DNA of 7,514 nt from WS-2 sp964650245 (GTDB taxonomy: Bacteria > Eisenbacteria > RBG-16-71-46). The translations under genes and the position numbers were made by a program. The notes beneath the pieces were generated by a model that did not search any database, was not told the origin of the DNA, and saw only the letters and a list, made by a program, of their open reading frames with translations. Location of the stretch: positions 1 to 7,514 of the forward strand of contig CAZYQK010000144.1 of assembly GCA_964650245.1 (NCBI GenBank). The letters run 5' to 3'. Below are positions 1 through 4,430 of this stretch, piece after piece; the first letter of the stretch is position 1; each line of letters begins with the position of its first letter.

Positions 1-612
1 CAGGAAGTTCGAGGAGTAGCCGAGATCGTTCCTGGGATACATGAACGGCTGCCCGATGGAGTGCTTGTACGAGTAGGACGCCAGGGTCGGCATCTTGGCG
101 ATCAGCCGGACCACGGCGTCGTGGATGCTCTGCTCGGTCTCGGGCTGCTGGTAGAAGGTGGCGAGCGCCGCGACCGCCGCGGCGCACACCGGCATCGGGT
201 GCGCGTCCTTGGGCATCGCCTGGAAGAAGCGCACGAAATCCTCGTGCAGCAGGGTGTGGCGCGTGACCTCGGCGGCGAAGCCCTGGAGCTCGGCGGCGCT
301 CGGCAACTCGCCGTGGATCAGGAGCCAGGCCACCTCGAGGAAGTTGCTTCTCGCCGCCAGATCCTCGATCGGGTAGCCGCGGTAGAGCAGGATGCCCTGC
401 TCGCCGTCGATGAAGGTGATGCTGCTCCGGCAGGAGCCGGTATTGCCGTAGCCGGGATCGAGCGTGATGAGCCCGGTCTTCGCCCGCAGGGCCTGGATGT
501 CGATGGCGGTTTCCCCTTCGCTCCCGGTCAGGAGCGGAAGGGCGACGGACTTGCCGTCGTACTCGATGGTCGCGGTCCCCGTGGGGTGCTCCACGGCGCT
601 GGTCGTCGGCAT
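1..612 (-). CDS. gltA: Citrate synthase, N-terminal 204 residues (partial at left edge)
   Basis: Citrate synthase condenses acetyl-CoA and oxaloacetate to citrate, the first step of the TCA cycle, in the cytoplasm. Reading the minus strand from the ATG at 612-610 gives 204 codons with no stop, running off position 1. The family signatures are clear: LDPGYGNTGSCRSSITFIDG at about residues 51-70, GILLYRGYPIEDLA at 73-86, NFLEVAWLLIHGELP at 90-104, TRHTLLHEDF at 117-126, and KHSIGQPFMYPRNDLGYSSN at 183-202. The roughly 45-residue N-terminal strand-rich segment before LDPGYG is the extra small domain of Gram-negative type II (GltA-like) enzymes, which in known members are hexameric and NADH-regulated. 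The catalytic His/His/Asp lie in the missing C-terminal half and cannot be checked. The start is supported by GAGGAG about 7 nt upstream. The gene diverges from the DUF2779 gene. Confidence 0.96.
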   Translation of the reverse strand, partial: MPTTSAVEHPTGTATIEYDGKSVALPLLTGSEGETAIDIQALRAKTGLITLDPGYGNTGSCRSSITFIDGEQGILLYRGYPIEDLAARSNFLEVAWLLIHGELPSAAELQGFAAEVTRHTLLHEDFVRFFQAMPKDAHPMPVCAAAVAALATFYQQPETEQSIHDAVVRLIAKMPTLASYSYKHSIGQPFMYPRNDLGYSSNFL

Positions 613-662
613 GGCGTCGTCTCCTCGGCGAGATTTCGTGAGTCGGGGCAGGCGCTCCGTCC

Positions 663-676
663 TGCGGATTTCCGCA
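663..676. promoter_or_regulatory. Dyad TGCGGA-TT-TCCGCA in the gltA leader
   Basis: Six-base perfect inverted repeat arms flank a 2-nt centre, lying between the candidate gltA promoter and its start codon. The very short centre favours a protein-binding operator over an RNA hairpin. No regulator is encoded nearby, so the role is inferred from position only. Confidence 0.25.
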
Positions 677-699
677 TCGTTCGTGCCAGCCGGGGGGAA

Positions 700-728
700 A
701 GTATTCTGCGCCGGGCGCCGCGACTCAA
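700..728 (-). promoter_or_regulatory. Candidate sigma-70-type promoter for gltA
   Basis: On the minus strand, TTGAGT (728-723) and AATACT (705-700) are separated by exactly 17 nt. Each hexamer matches 4 of 6 consensus bases. Transcription would begin near 693, leaving a leader of about 80 nt before the gltA start codon at 612. Position and spacing are right, but the boxes are imperfect and the species' sigma-factor preferences are unknown. Confidence 0.4.
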
Positions 729-762
729 GTGAGCATGCGGCAGAGTATTGCGGTCCGGCTCC

Positions 763-776
763 GGGGCGCGCGCCCC
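763..776. repeat. 14-bp perfect palindrome in the gltA/DUF2779 divergent region
   Basis: GGGGCGCGCGCCCC is its own reverse complement. It is followed directly by more self-complementary GC sequence (CGGCCGGCCACGGCCG at about 778-793). It lies upstream of the candidate gltA promoter and about 190 bp before the DUF2779 start. The rest of the 613-963 interval shows no convincing gene; open frames across it lack a ribosome binding site and any recognisable family. At this GC content, chance palindromes are common. Confidence 0.3.
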
Positions 777-952
777 TCGGCCGGCCACGGCCGCACGGTC
801 GCCATTCTGCCAGCCCGGGCAGGGGACTGCCACTCGAGGACACGGGTGGAGCGCTCCCCGGCTGTCGCCTGCGGAATCGGGCTCGCCGCCCGACACCGGC
901 GCGGTCTAGACTGCGCGGGACCCCACGCGATCCACGATGGCTCGTGCATTCC

Positions 953-957
953 GGAGG
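953..957 (+). promoter_or_regulatory. Ribosome binding site selecting the GTG start of the DUF2779 gene
   Basis: GGAGG at 953-957 lies 6 nt before the GTG at 964, which is ideal spacing. The in-frame ATG at 937 has no comparable upstream motif. Translation beginning at 964 gives MAIVSLHLSKSRF, which places the family's conserved SKSRF segment close to the N-terminus, as expected. Confidence 0.65.
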
Positions 958-963
958 CCGCAG

Positions 964-2439
964 GTGGCGATCGTCTCGCTTCACCTCTCGAAGTCGCGTT
1001 TCACCACCGGACTCCAGTGCCTGAAGCAGCTCTGGTGGCGGGTGCACGAGCCCGATGCGCCGGAGCTCGTGCCCGGCCCCGAGCTGCAGGCGCTCTTCGA
1101 CCGCGGCACTCGCGTGGGAGAAGCGGCCCGCAGCCACGTCCCGGGTGGCACGCTGATCGACGAGCCCTACGCGGCTCTCTCCCGCCGGGTCGCCGCGACC
1201 GCGGCGGCCCTCGCCACCGGAGCGCCTGCGTTCTACGAGGCCGCCTTCATCGCCGGCGACGCGTTCGCGGCGGTCGACATCCTGGAGCGCGCCGGGTGCT
1301 CTTTCCGGTTGATCGAGGTCAAGTCTTCGACCTCGGTCAAGCACGAGCACCTGAACGACGCCGCGTTCCAGACCCACGTGGCGCGCGCGAGCGGCCTCGA
1401 GGTGGAGCGGGTCGAGATCATGCACTTGAACCGCGGCTGCGCCTATCCCGATCTCTCCGATCTCTTCATTCGGGAGGACGTGAGCGACCGGGTCCGGGAC
1501 CTGCTGCCGGGAATTCCCGCCCTGATCGCGTCCCAGCAGCGGGCACTGCGGGGCCAGCTGCCCGAGGTCGCGATCGGCCCTCATTGCTCCACTCCCTACG
1601 AATGCCCGTTTCACGACCGCTGTTGGACCGGTCTTCCCGACCATCATGTGAGCACGCTCTACCGCTCACAGGCGCGCACCGCCGCGCTCGAAGCCGCCGG
1701 CTACAACACCATCGATCAGCTGCCGGATGGCCTCGGGCTCAACGCCGCGGCCGAGCGCCAGCGGCGCGCGGTCCGGAACAACTCGGTGGTGGTCGAGGCC
1801 GGGCTCGCCCGCGCGCTCCGGGCCTTCGAGCCGCCGCTCGCGTTTCTCGATTTCGAGACGGTGGCGCCCCCGATCCCGGCGTGGCCGGGCTGCCACCCCT
1901 ACGACGCCGTCCCGGTGCAGTTCAGCTGCCACCTCGAGCGCGATGGGGCGCTCGAGCACCGCGAGTGGCTGGCGCAAGGCGCGGGCGATCCGCGGCCGGA
2001 GCTGGCGCGCCGCGTGATCGACGCTTGCCGCGAAGCGCGCACGGTGGTCGCATACAACGCCAGCTTCGAACGGAGCTGCCTCGAGGCGATGGCGAAGGCC
2101 CTGCCCGATCGGGCCGACGCGCTCCGCTCCATCGTGGCGCGGCTCGCCGACCCGCTGCCGCTGGTGCGCGACCACGTCTACCATCCGGAGTTCCGCGGCA
2201 GCTTCAGTCTCAAGGCGGTGCTCCCCGCGCTCGTGCCGGGACCGGCCTACTCGGTTCTCGGGATCGCCGAAGGTGCCGTCGCGAGCCTGGCGCTCGAGCG
2301 GCTGATGTTCGACGCGGCCTCCCTGGCGCCGGGCGAAGCGGAGCGCCTGCGCGCCGATCTCACGCGCTACTGCGCGCTCGACACGCTCGGCATGGCCCGG
2401 CTGATCGGGCGCCTGCGGGAGCTGGCCGGGAAGAAATGA
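964..2439 (+). CDS. DUF2779 protein: Fe-S PD-(D/E)XK nuclease fused to a DEDD exonuclease-like domain
   Basis: A 491-residue protein from the GTG start (500 if the ATG at 937 is used). The N-terminal half looks like a Cas4/RecB-type nuclease: SKSRFTTGLQCLKQLWW at about residues 10-26, a PD-(D/E)XK core with D105 and IEVK (E118, K120), and four cysteines (C19, C208, C214, C220; the last three in CSTPYECPFHDRC) placed as in Fe-S-clamped AddB/Cas4 nucleases. The C-terminal half is the DUF2779 domain and reads as a DnaQ/RNase H-fold exonuclease: FLDFET (D296, E298), VAYNASFE (E369 where DnaQ proteins usually have Asp), and YCALDT (Y469, D473; the Y-x3-D pattern of DEDDy enzymes). The family occurs widely outside CRISPR loci and its biological role is not established. 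A role in DNA processing or repair is inference. The gene stands alone: gltA diverges upstream and a 153-bp gap follows. Confidence 0.88.
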   Translation: MAIVSLHLSKSRFTTGLQCLKQLWWRVHEPDAPELVPGPELQALFDRGTRVGEAARSHVPGGTLIDEPYAALSRRVAATAAALATGAPAFYEAAFIAGDAFAAVDILERAGCSFRLIEVKSSTSVKHEHLNDAAFQTHVARASGLEVERVEIMHLNRGCAYPDLSDLFIREDVSDRVRDLLPGIPALIASQQRALRGQLPEVAIGPHCSTPYECPFHDRCWTGLPDHHVSTLYRSQARTAALEAAGYNTIDQLPDGLGLNAAAERQRRAVRNNSVVVEAGLARALRAFEPPLAFLDFETVAPPIPAWPGCHPYDAVPVQFSCHLERDGALEHREWLAQGAGDPRPELARRVIDACREARTVVAYNASFERSCLEAMAKALPDRADALRSIVARLADPLPLVRDHVYHPEFRGSFSLKAVLPALVPGPAYSVLGIAEGAVASLALERLMFDAASLAPGEAERLRADLTRYCALDTLGMARLIGRLRELAGKK

Positions 2440-2457
2440 CCGCGGGGCGGCCCGCGG
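2440..2457 (+). terminator. GC-only hairpin directly after the DUF2779 stop codon
   Basis: CCGCGGG (2440-2446), a 4-nt loop GCGG, and CCCGCGG (2451-2457) form a perfect 7-bp stem starting on the base after the TGA. An overlapping 12-bp palindrome GGCCCGCGGGCC spans 2449-2460. No T tract follows, so this is not a textbook intrinsic terminator. It could be a 3'-end stabiliser, or a terminator in an organism that does not need a U tract. Confidence 0.4.
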
Positions 2458-2528
2458 GCCGGTGGGCGGACCTCGAGACCCGCGGCGCGGGCGGCAGGAC
2501 GCGCCGTCCCAATCGGAGCCCGCTCTCG

Positions 2529-2534
2529 TATAAT
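2529..2534 (+). promoter_or_regulatory. Perfect -10 box (TATAAT) upstream of msrB
   Basis: TATAAT at 2529-2534 is an exact -10 consensus, striking in such GC-rich DNA, and lies 58 nt before the MsrB start codon. The -35 position at 17-nt spacing (2506-2511, GTCCCA) matches only 3 of 6 consensus bases. Transcription would start near 2541 and probably continues into the DUF4287-SRPBCC gene. Confidence 0.5.
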
Positions 2535-2592
2535 GGGCGTCCGACGCTCCGCCGCGGGGAAACCGCGGACCACCCACCACGAGGTCAGCGCC

Positions 2593-3114
2593 ATGAAGCC
2601 GAAGTCCCTGCGCGATAGCGCCGCGATCATCCTGTGCGTCGCCGCGCTGCTGCTTCCCGTCGTCAAGCGTGAGGCCGGCGCGGGCGGCCAGAAAGCCGCG
2701 CCGCGGAGGGAGCCCCCGGTCGGCAAGATCGTCAAGCCCGACGCCGAGTGGAAGCGCCTGCTGACGCCGGAGCAGTTTCACGTGCTGCGGCAGAAGGGCA
2801 CCGAGCGCGCTTTCACCGGCCGCTACTGGAACAACCACGCCGACGGGCTCTATCGTTGCGCTGCGTGCCGGCTCGAGCTCTTCAGCTCGCGCACCAAGTT
2901 CGAATCCGGCACCGGCTGGCCCAGCTTCTGGGCGCCACTGGCCGGGTCGCACGTCACCGTCGCGACCGACGGGAGCCTGGGGATGGACCGCGACGAGGTG
3001 GTGTGCGCGCGGTGCGGCGGACATCTCGGTCACGTCTTCGACGACGGGCCGCCGCCCACTCGTCTCAGGTACTGCATGAACTCCGCGGCCCTCGAGTTCG
3101 TGCCGGCGAAGTGA
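2593..3114 (+). CDS. msrB: Exported peptide-methionine (R)-S-oxide reductase MsrB
   Basis: MsrB reduces the R epimer of methionine sulfoxide in proteins, repairing oxidative damage. The 173-residue product starts with a basic stretch (MKPKSLRDS) and a hydrophobic run (AAIILCVAALLLPVV, about residues 10-24). A possible A-x-A cleavage site at 28-30 suggests export or N-terminal membrane anchoring; no lipobox is visible. The SelR domain covers about 49-171: zinc cysteines C89/C92 (CAAC) and C138/C141 (CARC), ESGTGWPSFW at 104-113, GHLGHVFDDGP at 143-153, and catalytic C161 in RYCMNSAALEF. Where two-cysteine enzymes have SGCGWPSF, this one has Thr107, so the usual resolving Cys is absent. The ATG at 2593 is preferred over the in-frame 2533 ATG because GAGGT lies 7 nt upstream and 2533 overlaps the likely -10 box. 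The next gene begins 31 nt downstream. Confidence 0.95.
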   Translation: MKPKSLRDSAAIILCVAALLLPVVKREAGAGGQKAAPRREPPVGKIVKPDAEWKRLLTPEQFHVLRQKGTERAFTGRYWNNHADGLYRCAACRLELFSSRTKFESGTGWPSFWAPLAGSHVTVATDGSLGMDRDEVVCARCGGHLGHVFDDGPPPTRLRYCMNSAALEFVPAK

Positions 3115-3145
3115 GCGCGCGGAATTCACCCCGGAAGGAGCCCGT

Positions 3146-3703
3146 ATGAAGAGTGCACTGGCGAAGCGGAAGATCGGCGACGCCGCCGTCGCGGCAAAGA
3201 CCGGAAAGACCTGGCGCGAGTGGTTCGCCCTGCTCGACCGGGCCGGTGCCAAGGCCCTCGAGCACCGCGGAATCGTTGAGATCGCCCGTCGCCACCTGCC
3301 CGGCGGCGGAGACTGGTGGGGACAGATGGTGGCCGTCGCCTACGAGCAGGAGCGCGGCCTGCGCCGCCCCCACCAACGGCCCCACGGCTTCGAGTTGAGC
3401 GGCTCGAAGACCATCGCGGTCTCCACCGCCGCCGCCTACCGCGCGTTCGCCGACGCGAGACTCCGCCGGCGCTGGCTGCCCGAGGCCGGGCTCACCATCA
3501 CCACCGCCACGGCCGGCAAGTCCATCCGATTCGGGTGGCGCGACGGCAAGACGCGCGGCGACGTCGCGTTCTATCCGAAGGGCGCCGGAAAGACGATGGT
3601 CACGGTGCAGCATCGTAGGATTGCGACCGCGGCCGCGGCGGATCGGATGAAATCCTACTGGAAGCGCCAGCTGGAGAAGCTCAAAGCCATGCTCGAAGCG
3701 TAG
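3146..3703 (+). CDS. DUF4287 plus SRPBCC (AHSA1-like) domain protein
   Basis: 185 residues with two parts. Residues 10-80 match the DUF4287 pattern, with KTGKTWREWFALLDRAGA at 18-35, HRGIVEIARRHLP at 40-52 and DWWGQMVAVAYEQERGLR at 56-73. Residues 82-184 read as a START/SRPBCC (AHSA1-like) fold: FELSGSKTIAVSTAAAYRAFADARLRRRWLP, then alternating beta segments (SIRFGWRDGKTRGDVAFYPKGAGKTMVTVQH), then a long basic C-terminal helix (AAAADRMKSYWKRQLEKLKAML). SRPBCC folds usually bind a hydrophobic ligand or a partner protein. No specific function is established for this architecture and no catalytic residues are evident. The protein is cytoplasmic, with no signal peptide. AAGGAG at 3135-3140, 5 nt before the ATG, fixes the start. 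The 31-nt gap after msrB suggests co-transcription. Confidence 0.85.
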   Translation: MKSALAKRKIGDAAVAAKTGKTWREWFALLDRAGAKALEHRGIVEIARRHLPGGGDWWGQMVAVAYEQERGLRRPHQRPHGFELSGSKTIAVSTAAAYRAFADARLRRRWLPEAGLTITTATAGKSIRFGWRDGKTRGDVAFYPKGAGKTMVTVQHRRIATAAAADRMKSYWKRQLEKLKAMLEA

Positions 3704-3707
3704 TCGC

Positions 3708-3721
3708 GGCGCTTCGGCGCC
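3708..3721 (+). terminator. UUCG tetraloop hairpin just after the DUF4287-SRPBCC stop
   Basis: GGCGC-TTCG-GCGCC forms a 5-bp stem closed by the exceptionally stable C(UUCG)G tetraloop, starting 4 nt after the TAG. There is no following T run. It probably marks or protects the 3' end of the msrB transcript; true termination is uncertain. Confidence 0.4.
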
Positions 3722-3769
3722 TGATGCGGCGCGCCGGCGTCCACCCCTCCCCGCATCTCGCGGAAACCA

Positions 3770-3805
3770 TCGGCCCGCACCCCGGTCTCCCGGCGTGCGG
3801 GCCGA
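3770..3805. terminator. 11-bp inverted repeat between convergent genes (putative two-way terminator)
   Basis: TCGGCCCGCAC (3770-3780) and GTGCGGGCCGA (3795-3805) are perfect reverse complements around a 14-nt loop. The structure lies between the stops of the plus-strand SRPBCC gene (3703) and the minus-strand membrane-protein gene (3833), where a bidirectional terminator would be expected. On the minus strand it is followed by TGGTTTCC, a weak T-rich stretch, so termination of the membrane-protein transcript is the better-supported direction. Confidence 0.55.
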
Positions 3806-3832
3806 GGTGCAGGATCGCTCGGACCGGAACTC

Positions 3833-4258
3833 TCACGCCTCCTTATATAGCCAGCACCCGGCCTGACCCCCGACGAGGCACGCGATCAGGGCGCCGACGG
3901 TCGAGGCGCAGACCAGCTCCATCGAATAGAGCCCCATGAATACGAAGGAGAAGTAGGCCACGTGGGTGATGAACCACACCGCGAGGCTCGCCACTATCGC
4001 GGTGCGCGGACCGGGTCCGAAGCGCGGACGGATGCCGGAATAGAGCCAGACCAGAAAGATTCCGACGATGAAGTCGCTCGCGATCCAGCCGACCGCCCCG
4101 GTGGCGCCGCCCTTCGCGGTGTCGATCCCGAGCGCTCTGGTGGCCGCCTCCCACTGCGCGCCGAGGATCGGAACGTTCACCACGAAGTCGATGACGTTGA
4201 TCACGAGGCCCGCGAGCAGTCCCCCCAGCACCACACCACCCGCATTGATCCTGGACAT
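3833..4258 (-). CDS. Small four-helix integral membrane protein, function unknown
   Basis: 141 residues, strongly hydrophobic, with four likely membrane segments: about 6-28 (AGGVVLGGLLAGLVINVIDF), 55-74 (AVGWIASDFIVGIFLVWLYS), 86-108 (RTAIVASLAVWFITHVAYFS) and 114-136 (LVCASTVGALIACLVGGQAG). The polar linkers are short. The one between helices 2 and 3 is basic (GIRPRFGPGPRT), and the one between helices 1 and 2 carries ILGAQWEAATRALGID. There is no signal peptide and no catalytic motif. I do not recognise a characterised family; it resembles small conserved hypothetical membrane proteins with a glycine-rich first helix (GGVVLGGLLAGLVIN). The start at 4258 is firmly supported by AAGGAGG 4-5 nt upstream. 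The frame stays open upstream into the insertion sequence, but that extension is fortuitous. An IS sits just upstream of the promoter region. Confidence 0.85.
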   Translation of the reverse strand: MSRINAGGVVLGGLLAGLVINVIDFVVNVPILGAQWEAATRALGIDTAKGGATGAVGWIASDFIVGIFLVWLYSGIRPRFGPGPRTAIVASLAVWFITHVAYFSFVFMGLYSMELVCASTVGALIACLVGGQAGCWLYKEA

Positions 4259-4262
4259 GCGA

Positions 4263-4270
4263 CCTCCTTC
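4263..4270 (-). promoter_or_regulatory. Very strong Shine-Dalgarno for the membrane-protein gene
   Basis: On the minus strand the sequence GGAAGGAGGTCGC precedes the ATG. It is nearly a full anti-16S complement with 4 nt between AAGGAGGT-type bases and the start region. It decides the start at 4258 against longer in-frame alternatives. Confidence 0.75.
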
Positions 4271-4281
4271 CCTGGTGGTCC

Positions 4282-4300
4282 CCGGGGCGGAGCGCCCCGG
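4282..4300 (-). promoter_or_regulatory. 8-bp leader hairpin upstream of the membrane-protein RBS
   Basis: CCGGGGCG (4282-4289), loop GAG, CGCCCCGG (4293-4300) is a perfect 8-bp stem in the predicted 5' leader, ending about a dozen nt before the Shine-Dalgarno. It does not occlude the ribosome binding site. It may stabilise the mRNA 5' end or act as an attenuator; this is inference from position. Confidence 0.4.
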
Positions 4301-4317
4301 CGGCTCGAACGCGCGGG

Positions 4318-4346
4318 ACGCTAGCACCGGGAGCGGTCCGTCACAA
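4318..4346 (-). promoter_or_regulatory. Candidate promoter of the membrane-protein gene
   Basis: On the minus strand, TTGTGA (4346-4341, 4 of 6 consensus) is followed after 17 nt by TAGCGT (4323-4318). TGC directly before the -10 gives an extended -10 element. The start site would be near 4311, about 53 nt before the ATG. The -35 abuts the IS target duplication, which begins at 4347, so the insertion left these elements intact but replaced everything upstream. Confidence 0.4.
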
Positions 4347-4363
4347 TGGCCGGCTTCGGGGGG
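4347..4363. repeat. Left copy of the 17-bp target site duplication
   Basis: TGGCCGGCTTCGGGGGG is identical to 5836-5852. With the preceding A the match is 18 bp, but assigning that A to the IS end on the right gives matching TG...CA termini, so 17 bp is preferred. Confidence 0.85.
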
Positions 4364-4415
4364 TGCTGTAACGCAGTGATTATGTCCCTGGCTAACGCCG
4401 CAGTGATTCTGTCCC
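4364..4415 (+). repeat. Left IS end with tandem transposase-binding-like motifs
   Basis: The left end contains GCAGTGATTATGTCCC (4373-4388) and GCAGTGATTCTGTCCC (4400-4415), differing at one base and offset by 27 bp, with TAACGCCG (4393-4400) between them. The same order recurs, inverted, at the right end. The transposase start codon follows within 16 nt of the second motif. Confidence 0.8.
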
Positions 4416-4430
4416 CCCATGGAGACACTC

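Noticed and set aside
61..732. A 223-codon plus-strand open frame
   Set aside because: Antisense to gltA; it has low-complexity composition typical of GC-rich shadow frames, no ribosome binding site and no recognisable domain, while the minus strand gives a clear citrate synthase.
906..911. TAGACT as a -10 box for the DUF2779 gene
   Set aside because: No acceptable -35 hexamer lies at 16-18 nt spacing, so I do not call a promoter there.
964..2439. Cas4-like N-terminal half as a sign of a CRISPR-Cas locus
   Set aside because: No repeat-spacer array or other cas gene is visible in the window, and DUF2779 proteins are commonly stand-alone.
729..2618. A 629-codon plus-strand frame, longer than the real gene it overlaps
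   Set aside because: Arg/Ala/Gly-rich shadow frame overlapping the DUF2779 gene; the alternative frame carries conserved nuclease motifs.
1666..3252. A 528-codon minus-strand frame across DUF2779 and msrB
   Set aside because: Antisense shadow of two genes with clear family matches; it has no motifs of its own.
4347..4363. Target repeat extended to 18 bp by the preceding A
   Set aside because: The extra A at 5835 is better assigned to the IS because it completes the TG...CA terminal symmetry. The ambiguity is one base.
4330..4375. dif/Xer-like site as the IS target, since some IS1202 relatives insert beside dif-type sites
   Set aside because: The reconstructed target is GC-rich with an 8-G run and lacks the AT-rich XerD half-site; it has no dif resemblance.
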